Origin: Pseudomonas putida W15Oct28
GTDB taxonomy: Bacteria > Pseudomonadota > Gammaproteobacteria > Pseudomonadales > Pseudomonadaceae
Direction: 5' to 3'
NCBI RefSeq assembly: GCF_000708715.2
Contig: NZ_JENB01000005.1
Location: forward strand, 124,001-188,000
Length of the DNA: 64,000 nt
Shown here: positions 42,405-51,269 of the stretch, in pieces
Position numbering within the stretch: position 1 is the stretch's first letter
Layout: each line of letters begins with the position of its first letter
The notes under the pieces: generated by a model
What the model saw: only the letters and a program-made list of their open reading frames with translations
Databases searched by the model: none
Told to the model about the DNA's origin: nothing
Program-made: the position numbers and the translations under genes

Positions 42405-43319
42405 ATGGCAGGAAGCAGTCTACTGGTACTGATCGACGACATCGCCACGCTGCTGGACGACGTCTCGCTCATGACCAAAGTCGCGGCGAAAAAGACTGCG
42501 GGTGTGCTGGGTGACGACCTGGCGCTGAATGCCCAGCAGGTTACCGGCGTGCGCGCCGAGCGCGAAATCCCGGTGGTCTGGGCGGTGGCCAAGGGGTCGT
42601 TCGTCAACAAGGCAATCCTGGTGCCGGCGGCGCTGCTGATCAGCGCGTTCATTCCGTGGGCGGTTACGCCGTTGTTGATGATCGGTGGCGCTTACTTGTG
42701 CTTCGAGGGCTTCGAGAAGCTGGCGCACAAGTTCTTGCACAGCAAGGAAGAGGACGACGCGCAGCACAATGCCCGAAAGGAAGCCGTGGCTGACGCCAGT
42801 GTCGACCTGGTGGCCTTCGAGAAGGCCAAGATCAAGGGCGCGGTGCGCACCGACTTCATCCTGTCGGCAGAAATCATCGCCATCACCTTGGGTACCGTGG
42901 CCGATGCACCGCTGACCCAGCAGATCATCGTGCTGTCGGGCATTGCCATCGTCATGACCGTCGGCGTTTACGGGCTGGTGGCGGGCATCGTCAAGCTTGA
43001 TGACCTGGGGTTGTGGATGACCCAAAAGGCATCGAGCCTGGCACAGGCCGTCGGCAACGGCATCCTGCGTACCGCGCCGTACATGATGAAGAGCCTGTCG
43101 GTGATCGGCACGGCGGCGATGTTTCTGGTCGGTGGCGGCATTCTGGTGCATGGCATCGAGCCGCTGCATCATGCGATCGAAGCGTTCAGCGAGGGGCGCG
43201 GTGGCGCGCTGACCGGGGCGCTGCTCAATGGCGTGGCCGGGGTGGTGGCTGGTGCCGTGGTACTGGCGGTGGTGGCGGTTGCCGGCAAATTGTGGCGGGC
43301 GATCCGGCCTGCTAACTAA
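42405..43319 (+). CDS. DUF808/YedI-family membrane protein
   Basis: The 304-residue inner-membrane protein ([20 protein letters not shown] start) has the family motif [20 protein letters not shown] and [20 protein letters not shown], with six or more hydrophobic helices. Function unknown in the family. Divergent from the TetR gene. Confidence 0.88.
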   Translation: MAGSSLLVLIDDIATLLDDVSLMTKVAAKKTAGVLGDDLALNAQQVTGVRAEREIPVVWAVAKGSFVNKAILVPAALLISAFIPWAVTPLLMIGGAYLCFEGFEKLAHKFLHSKEEDDAQHNARKEAVADASVDLVAFEKAKIKGAVRTDFILSAEIIAITLGTVADAPLTQQIIVLSGIAIVMTVGVYGLVAGIVKLDDLGLWMTQKASSLAQAVGNGILRTAPYMMKSLSVIGTAAMFLVGGGILVHGIEPLHHAIEAFSEGRGGALTGALLNGVAGVVAGAVVLAVVAVAGKLWRAIRPAN

Positions 43320-43344
43320 GGTTGCATGGCAGGGGCTTTGCCCC

Positions 43345-43426
43345 GGTTCGCGGGCTTGCCCGCTCCCACAAGTACCGCGCAAACCTCAGAAACAGCACTG
43401 ACCCTGTGGGAGCGGGCAAGCCCGCC
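43345..43426. repeat. BIME after the DUF808 gene
   Basis: Inverted REP units with cores TTCGCGGGCTTGCCCGCTCC and GGAGCGGGCAAGCCCGCCC, lacking the usual outer arms. Confidence 0.8.
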
Positions 43427-43447
43427 CACACAGAGCCCATGCTCAGG

Positions 43448-44230
43448 TCAGAAGTGCACTTTTACCAGGAAGCTCATGGTGTTCTGGTCAGTCGTGAAGG
43501 CATCGCTGTCCTTGATGCCGTACTTGTTCTTCCAGTAGTCGTACTCCACACCCACATACAGCTGCTTCTCGCCCAGGTGCAATGCCTTGCCCAGGTCATA
43601 TTTGATCTGCGGGTTGAAGTGCAGGTTGGCGTGGTAGGTGCCGCGGCGGTTTTCGTCGTTGTCCACCACCCAGTCCATGAAGCCGTCGATCAGCACGTCG
43701 GAATCGCCGACCGGAATGGTGTACGACCACACCGGGGTGATCTGCCACACGTTGTCGCCGGCGCGGCTGCCGTCGGTGGTGCGGTTGTAGAAGTTCAGCT
43801 GGAAGTAGTCGAAGCCGGGGATGGCCAGGTCGAAGCCTGGGCCGATCAGGTACGACTCGGTGTCACCCTCGCCAAACTCGTAGGTCATCGCCAGCAGCAC
43901 GTCCTTGACCGGGCCGAACTCAACCTTCTGGTCGAAGATCTTGTTGAACGACAGGCGTGGGCTGATCTCACCGTAATAGGTATTCGGGCCATTGCCGGCG
44001 TCTTTCTGGCCCTGGTAGAAGATCTTGTCGACAAAGATGAAGTTGTCGCCGTACTTCCAGCCATCGGCGTGCTCGAACGTGACAGTTTGCTGGATCGCCG
44101 GGTTGACCTTGAAGTTCTTGCCCCACAGGTAGGTCAGGCTGTTGTTTTGCCATTGCAGCAGGTCGTCGGCGTAGGTGGTGCCGCAGGCCAGCAGGCCGCC
44201 GGCGAGGATCAGGCTGTTGATGGTACGCAT
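43448..44230 (-). CDS. Tsx-like nucleoside-specific outer-membrane channel (copy 1)
   Basis: The 260-residue protein has a signal peptide (INSLILAGGLLACGTTYA), then an aromatic-rich beta-barrel (WQNNSLTYLWGKNFKVNPAI, ..., VYDYWKNKYGI) ending in Phe, typical of outer-membrane porins. Resemblance to Tsx suggests passage of nucleosides or bases. The ORF could extend 72 codons upstream, but MRTINSLIL at 44230 gives a signal peptide. A YTGAC-N6-GTCAR site lies about 215 bases upstream. Confidence 0.85.
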   Translation of the reverse strand: MRTINSLILAGGLLACGTTYADDLLQWQNNSLTYLWGKNFKVNPAIQQTVTFEHADGWKYGDNFIFVDKIFYQGQKDAGNGPNTYYGEISPRLSFNKIFDQKVEFGPVKDVLLAMTYEFGEGDTESYLIGPGFDLAIPGFDYFQLNFYNRTTDGSRAGDNVWQITPVWSYTIPVGDSDVLIDGFMDWVVDNDENRRGTYHANLHFNPQIKYDLGKALHLGEKQLYVGVEYDYWKNKYGIKDSDAFTTDQNTMSFLVKVHF

Positions 44231-44445
44231 TGCGAGTGTCGCTCCCTTGATTGATCTGTTGTCAGCGCTCGGTATTGGCGCTTTTTTGTTGTCTTGCGAG
44301 TCAGCTTTTTTCGATAGGCCACAGCTGTTTGGCAAGGGTTGAGCCAACTTTTCCGGGTTGGCAAAACCTTCCTGCTCGACTTCGTTCTGAACGGATGAAA
44401 AGGGTCTTTCAGGCTGGCAACACGTTGGCCAACCGCCCGTATTCA

Positions 44446-44461
44446 TTGACTGAGCGGTCAG
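44446..44461. promoter_or_regulatory. TTGAC-N6-GTCAG dyad upstream of the Tsx-like gene
   Basis: TTGACTGAGCGGTCAG followed by GAAACGC. Like copies precede the NCS2 permease and xdhA, each followed by GAAR. The gap 44231-44585 contains no gene. Confidence 0.6.
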
Positions 44462-44585
44462 GAAACGCAGGCAGAATCCGTTCTGCCCTGATCGAGGGGG
44501 CGCGCAGATTACTGGCTTGCGCGCCGCGCCTCAAGTGCTCCGTCCTGGAGCGGTGTGTATCAAACTTGTGCGCTTGGTCAGTTTC

Positions 44586-45371
44586 TTAGAAATGCACTTT
44601 GATCAGGGCACTGGCGACGCTCTGGTTGCTGTCCAGATTGCCGCGGCTGTCGATGCCGTATTTGTCCTTCCAGTAGCTGTACTCGAAGCCTACGTACAGC
44701 TGCTTGGCGCCCAGGCTCAGCGCCTTGCCCAGGTCGTATTTCACCTGTGGGTTGAAGTGCAGGTTGGCGTGATAGGTGCCACGACGGGTCTGGTCGTTGT
44801 CGGTGACCCAGTCCAGGTAACCGTCGATCAGAATGTCAGACCTGCCCATGGGAATGGTGTACGACCAGCCAGGGGTGATCTGCCAGACGTTGTCACCTGG
44901 GCGGCTGCCCTCGGTGTTGCGCACGTAGAAATTGAGGGTGAAATAGTTGAAGCCGGGGATGTTCAGGTCAAAGCCGGGGCCGATCAGGTAGGCTGCGTTG
45001 TCGCCTTCGCCACGCTCGTAAGTCATGGCCAGCAGTACGTCCTTGATCGGACCGAAGGCAAGCTTCTGGTCGAAGATCTTGCCGAACGACAGGCGCGGGC
45101 TGAACTCGCCGTAGTAGGTGGTCACGCCTTTGCCGGGGTCGGCCTTGCCGTTGTAGAAGATCTTGTCGACGAACATGAAGGTGTCGCCGTACTTCCATTT
45201 GTTGGCGTGCTCGAACGTGATGGTCTGCTGGATATCAGGGTTGACCTTGAAGTCCTTGCCATACAGGTACGTCAGGCTTTCGCCATGCCATTGCAGCCAT
45301 TCGCCTGCATGCGAGGGTAGGGTGGCCAGCAGGCTGCTGCCCAACAACAGGGACGTGGTGATGCGCTTCAT
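44586..45371 (-). CDS. Tsx-like nucleoside-specific outer-membrane channel (copy 2)
   Basis: The 261-residue protein is a clear paralogue of copy 1 along its length (WHGESLTYLYGKDFKVNPDI; LIGPGFDLNIPGFNYF; VGFEYSYWKDKYGI). It has a signal peptide (ITTSLLLGSSLLATLPSHAG) and a C-terminal Phe. The start at 45371 is chosen for the signal peptide. It lies just downstream of the urate/xanthine permease gene; uptake of urate or allantoin-type purines across the outer membrane is plausible. Confidence 0.88.
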   Translation of the reverse strand: MKRITTSLLLGSSLLATLPSHAGEWLQWHGESLTYLYGKDFKVNPDIQQTITFEHANKWKYGDTFMFVDKIFYNGKADPGKGVTTYYGEFSPRLSFGKIFDQKLAFGPIKDVLLAMTYERGEGDNAAYLIGPGFDLNIPGFNYFTLNFYVRNTEGSRPGDNVWQITPGWSYTIPMGRSDILIDGYLDWVTDNDQTRRGTYHANLHFNPQVKYDLGKALSLGAKQLYVGFEYSYWKDKYGIDSRGNLDSNQSVASALIKVHF

Positions 45372-45483
45372 GTTGTGATTCCCGGACTTATTGTTTTTGT
45401 TGGCGGTTTTTTTGGCGCGCAGGCGCCCCGGGCGACCCATTCCGGCGGGTCGACGGCGTAGCGGTTACTGCAGATGTGAGTGA

Positions 45484-45508
45484 GGGGCGGCAAAGCGCCG
45501 CCCCTTTT
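45484..45508. terminator. Stem-loop after the NCS2 permease
   Basis: GGGGCGGC (45484-45491) pairs with GCCGCCCC (45497-45504) around AAAGC, three bases past the permease stop (on the reverse strand). T-run exists only on the forward side, so strength for the leftward transcript is uncertain. Confidence 0.55.
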
Positions 45509-45511
45509 GGC

Positions 45512-46867
45512 TCAGTGCTCGTGACAGGCGTCGTTGTGCACCGCGCGGTCGGCGCCACCGAGGATGTTGAACAGCACGTTCAACACCAGGGCACTGACCG
45601 TGGCCATGGCGATACCACTGTGGGTGATGGGTTCCATCCACTGCGGCATCTGGGCAAAGAACTCCGGACGCACCACGGGGATCAACCCGAAGCCGACGCT
45701 CACCGCCACCAGCAGCTGGTTGCGACGGTCGCCGATGTCCGCCTCCTGAAGAATCTTGATCCCGGTGGCGGTGACCATGCCAAACATGGCAATGGATGCG
45801 CCGCCCAGTACCGCAGGCGGGATCGAGGCAATCAGGAAGGCCGCCTTGGGCAGCAGGCTGAGCAGAATCAGCAGTGCACCGGCCACGATGGTGACAAAGC
45901 GGCAGCGCACCCCGGTCATCTGCACCAGGCCGATGTTCTGGGCGAACGAGGAGTGGGTGAAGGTGTTGAAGAAGCCGGCAATGAACGACGCACCGGCATC
46001 GCACAGCAGGCCGCGACGCAGCATCCCTGGCGTAACTTCGCGATCAGTCACCTTGCCCAGGGCCAGGAACATGCCGGTGGACTCGACGAAGATGATCACC
46101 ACCACCAGGCACATGGACAGGATCGGCGCCAGGCTGAAGGTCGGCATGCCGAAGTGCAGTGGGGTTACCACCTGCAACCACGGAGCGTCTTTCAGGCCAG
46201 ACAGGTCGACCATGCCAATGGAGCCGGCCAGGATGTAGCCAAGGCCCATGCCCACCAGCACCGACACGTTGACCCAGAAGCCACGCATGAAGCGGTTGAT
46301 CAACAGGATGACCGCCAGCACCAGGCCTGCCACCATCAGGTAGATCGGCGAGCCGAAGGCTTCAGCTTCATGGCCGCCACCGGCCCAGTTGACCGCCACC
46401 GGGAACAGCGACAGGCCAATCGAAGTGATCACCGTACCGGTGACCAGCGGCGGGAAGAAGCGGACGACCTTGGACATGAACGGCGCGATCAGCATGCCGA
46501 AGAACCCGGCGGCGATGGTCGCGCCGAAGATCCCCTGCAGGCCCACGCCGGGCATGCCGGCCATGGCCACCATGCTGCCGACGGCAGCGAAACTGGCACC
46601 CATCATTACCGGCATGCGGATGCCCACCGGGCCGATACCGAACGACTGGATGATGGTGGCGACGCCAGCGACCAGCAGGTCGGCGTTGATCAGGAAAGCG
46701 ACTTCTTCACGGGACAATCCAGCGGCCTGGCCGATGATCAACGGCACGGCAATCGCGCCACCGTACATCAGCAGAACGTGTTGCAGGCCAACCAGGATCA
46801 GTTGGAACAAGGGCAAGGGTTCGCGCGGCGGCGCAATGGGGATATACGCCTTGCGTGACTCGGACAT
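45512..46867 (-). CDS. NCS2-family urate/xanthine permease
   Basis: The 451-residue permease has about fourteen helices and NCS2 motifs: VGLQHVLLMYGGAIAVPLII in helix 1, GIRMPVMMGASFAAVG, EVTPGMLRRGLLCDAGAS and the helix-10 region THSSFAQNIGLVQMTGVRCR. The QN.G...T signature is that of the urate/xanthine branch (UacT, XanQ, UapA). It follows the urate hydroxylase gene in the same direction. Urate is the best-supported substrate from context. Confidence 0.9.
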   Translation of the reverse strand: MSESRKAYIPIAPPREPLPLFQLILVGLQHVLLMYGGAIAVPLIIGQAAGLSREEVAFLINADLLVAGVATIIQSFGIGPVGIRMPVMMGASFAAVGSMVAMAGMPGVGLQGIFGATIAAGFFGMLIAPFMSKVVRFFPPLVTGTVITSIGLSLFPVAVNWAGGGHEAEAFGSPIYLMVAGLVLAVILLINRFMRGFWVNVSVLVGMGLGYILAGSIGMVDLSGLKDAPWLQVVTPLHFGMPTFSLAPILSMCLVVVIIFVESTGMFLALGKVTDREVTPGMLRRGLLCDAGASFIAGFFNTFTHSSFAQNIGLVQMTGVRCRFVTIVAGALLILLSLLPKAAFLIASIPPAVLGGASIAMFGMVTATGIKILQEADIGDRRNQLLVAVSVGFGLIPVVRPEFFAQMPQWMEPITHSGIAMATVSALVLNVLFNILGGADRAVHNDACHEH

Positions 46868-47014
46868 GCAGCACCTCGAGTTTTGTTTTTATTCTCGGAT
46901 CCAAGCGTCGGTTTCAAGCGGCAGTTTCTCGATGAAGAGAGCCTGGGGTTCCCGCTTGCAGTTGAACGCTCGATGCTTGCTTGTTGCGTATGTCTTGAAA
47001 CAGAGGCCGGGAGT

Positions 47015-47050
47015 ACCGGCCTCTTCGCGGGTGAACCCGCTCCCACAGGG
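47015..47050. repeat. Single REP element
   Basis: A lone unit (GCCTCTTCGCGGGTGAACCC...) preceded by the hairpin GAGGCCGG...CCGGCCTC; no inverted partner is visible nearby. Confidence 0.75.
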
Positions 47051-47074
47051 AGCAGTTTCGGCCCGACAGGTTTG

Positions 47075-48403
47075 TCAGTTGACCTGGGCGCCTTTGGCGA
47101 TCCAGTCGCCGACGAGCTTGCGCTCTTCGGTGGTCATCTGGGTGATGTTGCCCAGCGGCATGATCTGGCTGGCGACCGCTTGCGCCTGAATGCGCGCGGC
47201 CTGGGCCTGGATCTGCTGCGGGGTGTCGAACATCACGCCGGCAGGCGCGGCGCTGAACAGTGGGCTGGTCGGTTTGGACGAGTGGCACACGGTGCAGCGT
47301 TCCTGGATGACATTGTGGATCTTGTCGAAGTCGCCACCACCGGCCTGGGCAGCGGCCTGGGCCGGTGCTTGCGCAGGTGCAGTCGGCGCTTGGGCAGCCT
47401 TGGCGGCGTCCTCTGCGCGCTGCTCGGCAGCGGTCTTGCCACCGACGGCGGTCGCAGGCAGCGGCTGGTACTCGACCTTGGCGGCGGCTTGCTCAGGGCT
47501 TACGGCCATCGGTTTCGGGCCGGTGACGTAGGCCAGGCAGATCATCGCCAGGGCGCCGACGGGCAGGGTCCAGGCGTACTTGTTGCTGTCGTGGCGGGTG
47601 TTGAAGTAGTGGCGGATCAGAACCGCGGCTACTGCGATACCGGCCAGGATCAGCCAGTTGTACTGGCTACCGTAGGTGCTCGGGAAATGGTTGCTGATCA
47701 TGATGAACAGCACCGGCAGGGTGAAGTAGTTGTTGTGGCGCGAGCGCAGCAGGCCCTTGGCCGGCAGTACCGGGTCGGGCGTCTGGTTGTTCTCGATCGC
47801 CGCCACCAGCTGGCGCTGGGCCGGCATGATGATGCGGAACACGTTACCGACCATGATGGTGCCGATGATCGCGCCGGTGTGCAGGTATGCACCACGGCCG
47901 CTGAACACCAGGCTGAAGCCCCAGCAGGCGGCGATGATCAGCACGAACAGTACACCGCCGAGCAGCGCTGGCTTCTTGCCCAGGGGCGAGTCGCACAGGA
48001 AGTCGTAGATGAACCAGCCAGCGACCAGCGAGCCGATACCGATGGCCACGCCTTCGGCACCGCTCAGGGTGCTGCCAGGGGCCAGCAGGTACAGCGCCGG
48101 GTTCCAGTAGAACACCACGCACAGCAGGGCGATACCGGACATCCAGGTGAAGTAGGCTTCCCATTTGAACCAGTGCAGGTTCTCGGGCATTTTCGGGGGT
48201 GCGAGCTTGTATTTCTCCAGGTGGTAGATACCACCGCCGTGAATTGCCCAGAGATCACCCGACAACCCATCGCGCGGGTTGCTTCGGTTCAGGTGGTTCT
48301 CCAGCCAGACGAAGTAGAACGATGCACCGATCCAGGCGACACCGGTGATCATGTGAACCCAGCGAATGCTCAGGTTCAGCCATTCGTGAAGGTGTGCTTC
48401 CAC
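47075..48403 (-). CDS. puuD: Membrane urate hydroxylase PuuD with C-terminal cytochrome c
   Basis: PuuD oxidises urate to 5-hydroxyisourate and passes electrons on through a fused cytochrome c, unlike soluble uricase. The 442-residue protein has about eight membrane helices (HEWLNLSIRWVHMITGVAWI at the start), a low-complexity Ala/Pro/Gln linker (about residues 320-360), then a c-type heme site CTVCH about 70 residues from the end. A functioning heme site requires the cytochrome c maturation system, whose ccmF is broken in this window. The gene is followed by the urate-type permease. Confidence 0.92.
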   Translation of the reverse strand: MEAHLHEWLNLSIRWVHMITGVAWIGASFYFVWLENHLNRSNPRDGLSGDLWAIHGGGIYHLEKYKLAPPKMPENLHWFKWEAYFTWMSGIALLCVVFYWNPALYLLAPGSTLSGAEGVAIGIGSLVAGWFIYDFLCDSPLGKKPALLGGVLFVLIIAACWGFSLVFSGRGAYLHTGAIIGTIMVGNVFRIIMPAQRQLVAAIENNQTPDPVLPAKGLLRSRHNNYFTLPVLFIMISNHFPSTYGSQYNWLILAGIAVAAVLIRHYFNTRHDSNKYAWTLPVGALAMICLAYVTGPKPMAVSPEQAAAKVEYQPLPATAVGGKTAAEQRAEDAAKAAQAPTAPAQAPAQAAAQAGGGDFDKIHNVIQERCTVCHSSKPTSPLFSAAPAGVMFDTPQQIQAQAARIQAQAVASQIMPLGNITQMTTEERKLVGDWIAKGAQVN

Positions 48404-48459
48404 AGTATGTACCTCTGCCGATCACCGTTCAGGTTGAAACCCGGATGATCGACCTTTTC

Positions 48460-48963
48460 TTATTGGTGGGGATTGAGGATCAGCATCTGTTCCTCGGTGA
48501 AGTAATGCTCATCGCAGTTGTTGCCAGAACCACTGCGATCAACCACCAGGAAATCATCCCGCTTTTCGATCGTGAGCACCGGGTGGTGCCAAACGCCGCG
48601 ATGGTAATTGACGCCCTGCCTGCCATTACTACGGAAGGCACGGACCAAGCCTGATACAGGTGCATCGCCAACGGGCGCGACCACGATCAGAAAGGGGTTG
48701 CCGAGCAGCGGGATGAAAGCCTGGCTGCCCAGCGGATGTCGTTCCAGCATGCGTACGGTCAGCGGCATGTCCTGCGCGTCGGCGCGGAAGATGCTGATGA
48801 TCGCCTTGTCTTCTGGCTCGGCGGTCTCGACCGCGGCGAGCTTGTGGAAGCGCATGGTCGAGCCATTGTTGATCATGAAGTGGTCGCTGCCGTCGGTTTC
48901 GATCACGTCTCCAAACTGGGCGAAGGCTTCTTTGGTCAGGGGCTCGATCATCAGGGTGCGCAT
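48460..48963 (-). CDS. allA: Ureidoglycolate lyase
   Basis: AllA cleaves ureidoglycolate to glyoxylate and urea. The 167-residue protein has the family N-terminus MRTLMIEPLTKEAFAQFGDV and the core motifs FHKLAAVE, ERHPLGSQAFIPL and NYHRGVWHHPVLTI. It follows uraD by 49 bases, with no allantoicase gene between. The product feeds Gcl encoded about 8 kb away. Confidence 0.95.
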   Translation of the reverse strand: MRTLMIEPLTKEAFAQFGDVIETDGSDHFMINNGSTMRFHKLAAVETAEPEDKAIISIFRADAQDMPLTVRMLERHPLGSQAFIPLLGNPFLIVVAPVGDAPVSGLVRAFRSNGRQGVNYHRGVWHHPVLTIEKRDDFLVVDRSGSGNNCDEHYFTEEQMLILNPHQ

Positions 48964-49012
48964 GCGGGTCTCTCTTATATGTTCGTTGTACTGAAAAAGG
49001 TTCGGCTGTCGC

Positions 49013-49528
49013 TTACAACTGCAGCAGGCGGAACAGGGCGATCAGGTTGATCTGCGCCAGGGCTTCCTTGAATTCCGCATCGGCATCGTTGTGGATGCGT
49101 TTTTCAAAGGCGGCGAGGATCTGGTGCCGGTTGCTGCCCTTCACCGCCATGATGAACGGGAACTGGAACTTGGCCTTGTAGGCATCGTTCAGTTCGGTGA
49201 AGCGGGCGAACTCTTCGGCGGTGCACTGGTGAATACCGGCGCCGGCCTGCTCGTTGGTGCTCGATTCGGTCAGCTCGCCCTGTACGGCGGCTTTGCCGGC
49301 GAGGTCCGGGTGAGCGTTGATCAGTGCCAGTTGGTCGGCGTGGTTGGCGCTGAGCAGGATGTCGCTCATGCGCTGGTGCAGCGCCTCGATCTCGTCCAGC
49401 TCGCCCAGTTGGCCCAGGTCATAGGCTTTTTCGGCCACCCACGGCGAGTGCTCGTAGATGTCGGCGAAGGCCTCGACGAAAGCGTCGCGGCCCAGGGCGG
49501 AGGGCTTGAGGGTGTTGAAGGCGGTCAT
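49013..49528 (-). CDS. uraD: OHCU decarboxylase
   Basis: UraD turns 2-oxo-4-hydroxy-4-carboxy-5-ureidoimidazoline into S-allantoin. The 171-residue all-helical protein carries the family motifs DAFVEAFADIYEHSPWVAEKA-type start, LALINAHPDLAGKAA (with the catalytic His) and SSTNEQAGAG...FPFIMAVKG. Its ATG overlaps the puuE stop as ATGA. Confidence 0.95.
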   Translation of the reverse strand: MTAFNTLKPSALGRDAFVEAFADIYEHSPWVAEKAYDLGQLGELDEIEALHQRMSDILLSANHADQLALINAHPDLAGKAAVQGELTESSTNEQAGAGIHQCTAEEFARFTELNDAYKAKFQFPFIMAVKGSNRHQILAAFEKRIHNDADAEFKEALAQINLIALFRLLQL

Positions 49529-50454
49529 CAGGCGTTCTCTTTCTTGTACGGGTGGGTGGCGTGCCAGTGGCGGGCGATGTCCGCACGACGGGCGAACCAG
49601 ACCTGTTCATGGCTCTTGGCGTAGTCGACGAAGCGCTTCAGTGCGGCCAGGCGCGCAGGGCGGCCGACCAGGCGGCAGTGCAGGCCGATGGAGAGCATCT
49701 TCGGTGCTTCGGCGCCTTCGGCGTACAGCACATCGAACGCGTCCTTCAGGTACTGGAAGAACTGCTCGCCGCAGTTGAAACCCTGCACCTGGGTGAAGCG
49801 CATGTCGTTGGTGTCCAGGGTGTAGGGGATCACCAGGTGCGGCTTGTCGGTCGGGTTGTTCGGCTCCCAGTAGGGCAGGTCGTCGTCGTAGGTGTCGCTG
49901 TCGTACAGGAAACCACCTTCTTCCATCACCAGGCGGCGGGTGTTCGGGCCGGTGCGGCCGGTGTACCAGCCCACCGGGCGCTCGCCGGTGAGTTCGGTGA
50001 GGATGCGGATGGCTTCGAGCATGTGCTCGCGCTCCTGGGCCTCGTCCATGTTCTGGTAGTCGATCCAGCGGTAGCCGTGGCTGCAGATCTCGTGGCCGGC
50101 TTCGGCCATGGCGCGGATCACGTCGGGGTGGCGCTGGGCGGCCATGGCCACGGCGAACACGGTCAGTGGCACGCCGCTGTCCTTGAACAGCTTCAGCAGG
50201 CGCCACACGCCAGCACGGCTGCCGTATTCGTACAGCGACTCCATGCTCATGTTGCGCTGGCCCTGCAGCGGCTGGGCAGCGACCATCTCGGACAGGAAGG
50301 CTTCGGACTCTTTGTCACCGTGCAGGATGTTGCGCTCGCCACCTTCCTCGTAATTGAGGACGAAAGACAGCGCGATGCGAGCGTTGCCCGGCCATTGCGG
50401 GTGAGGAGGGTTGTTGCCGTAACCGATCAGGTCGCGAGGGTAGTCAGCGCTCAC
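49528..50454 (-). CDS. puuE: Allantoinase PuuE (polysaccharide-deacetylase type)
   Basis: PuuE hydrolyses allantoin to allantoate and is unrelated to metal-dependent AllB allantoinases. The 308-residue protein has the NodB-like fold: DLIGYGNNPPHPQWPGNARI at the start, SFVLNYEEGGERNILHGD, GHEICSHGYRWIDYQ and PVGWYTGRTGPNTRRL. It is first in puuE-uraD-allA-puuD and has a TTGTATACAA site 77 bases upstream. Confidence 0.95.
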   Translation of the reverse strand: MSADYPRDLIGYGNNPPHPQWPGNARIALSFVLNYEEGGERNILHGDKESEAFLSEMVAAQPLQGQRNMSMESLYEYGSRAGVWRLLKLFKDSGVPLTVFAVAMAAQRHPDVIRAMAEAGHEICSHGYRWIDYQNMDEAQEREHMLEAIRILTELTGERPVGWYTGRTGPNTRRLVMEEGGFLYDSDTYDDDLPYWEPNNPTDKPHLVIPYTLDTNDMRFTQVQGFNCGEQFFQYLKDAFDVLYAEGAEAPKMLSIGLHCRLVGRPARLAALKRFVDYAKSHEQVWFARRADIARHWHATHPYKKENA

Positions 50455-50530
50455 TGCAGTCTTCCTTCTTGTGCGTTAGTGCGGGTGGTGGGCGGGCCGC
50501 GTCGGTATGTCGCACCACCGGATGGGCTGA

Positions 50531-50540
50531 TTGTATACAA
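50531..50540. promoter_or_regulatory. TTGTATACAA operator-like site at puuE
   Basis: A perfect palindrome in the puuE/hiuH divergent gap (50455-50853), 77 bases upstream of puuE. No gene is seen in the gap. Confidence 0.7.
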
Positions 50541-50735
50541 CTTCTGAAATCTTTTGTAAGCCTGTTTTTCCGCATTTCTTTCCTTTTGTCGCCGCGCAGC
50601 GACCTGGAAACACAGTGCAAGAAACCTGCCTGATTGGTCAGCTAATGACGTTTGCCTCGTTACGGCGCCTGTATTTGCGACCGATGGGTCGTTTAGGGGC
50701 AAGAAACGCTGGGTGCGACGGATGGGTTCAAAAAA

Positions 50736-50745
50736 TTGTGTACAA
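50736..50745. promoter_or_regulatory. TTGTGTACAA operator-like site at hiuH
   Basis: A one-base variant of the palindrome, 109 bases upstream of hiuH. AATGACGTCATT, another perfect palindrome, lies at 50763-50774. Confidence 0.65.
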
Positions 50746-50853
50746 TCTGGCGGTGGAATGTCTTAATGACGTCATTCCCGCCTACCGCAGGCGCTATGCT
50801 GGTGCGATGGCTGAGTATTTTTTGCCCACAGATTGAACAAGAGGCGACACGCA

Positions 50854-51207
50854 ATGGGACGTTTGACCACACACGTACTGGATGCCGCGCATGGCTGCCC
50901 GGGCAGCTCGATCAAGGTCGAGCTGTACCGTGTCGAAGGCCAGCAGCTGGAGCTGGTGAACACCGCCCTGACCAACAGCGATGGCCGCGTCGACGCGCCG
51001 TTGCTGCAGGGTGACGACTACCGCACTGGTGTGTACCAGTTGCAGTTCAGCGCTGGCGATTACTACCGCGCCCGTGGCGTGCAGTTGCCGGCCCAGGCAT
51101 TCCTGGATGTTGTCGTGCTGCGTTTTGGCATCGACGAGGGGCAAGAGCACTACCACGTGCCGCTGCTGATCTCGCCGTACAGCTATTCGACCTATCGCGG
51201 AAGCTAG
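50854..51207 (+). CDS. hiuH: 5-hydroxyisourate hydrolase
   Basis: HiuH hydrolyses the product of urate oxidation. The 117-residue transthyretin-like protein has TTHVLDAAHGCPGSSIKVEL at its N-terminus and ends with the family's C-terminal tetrapeptide YRGS, with no signal peptide (cytoplasmic form). The ATG at 50854 is used because it gives the conserved MGRLTTHVLD; AGAGGCGA precedes it. It is divergent from puuE and followed by a terminator. Confidence 0.96.
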   Translation: MGRLTTHVLDAAHGCPGSSIKVELYRVEGQQLELVNTALTNSDGRVDAPLLQGDDYRTGVYQLQFSAGDYYRARGVQLPAQAFLDVVVLRFGIDEGQEHYHVPLLISPYSYSTYRGS

Positions 51208-51240
51208 TTGGTCGCTAGAAGAATCTTCGTAGGTCCTTTG

Positions 51241-51269
51241 GCCCGCTCTCACACTGGCGGGCTTTTTTT
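51241..51269 (+). terminator. Terminator shared by hiuH and the RHS gene
   Basis: GCCCGC-N10-GCGGGC followed by seven T's. The T-run overlaps the stop codon of the convergent RHS gene. Confidence 0.85.
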
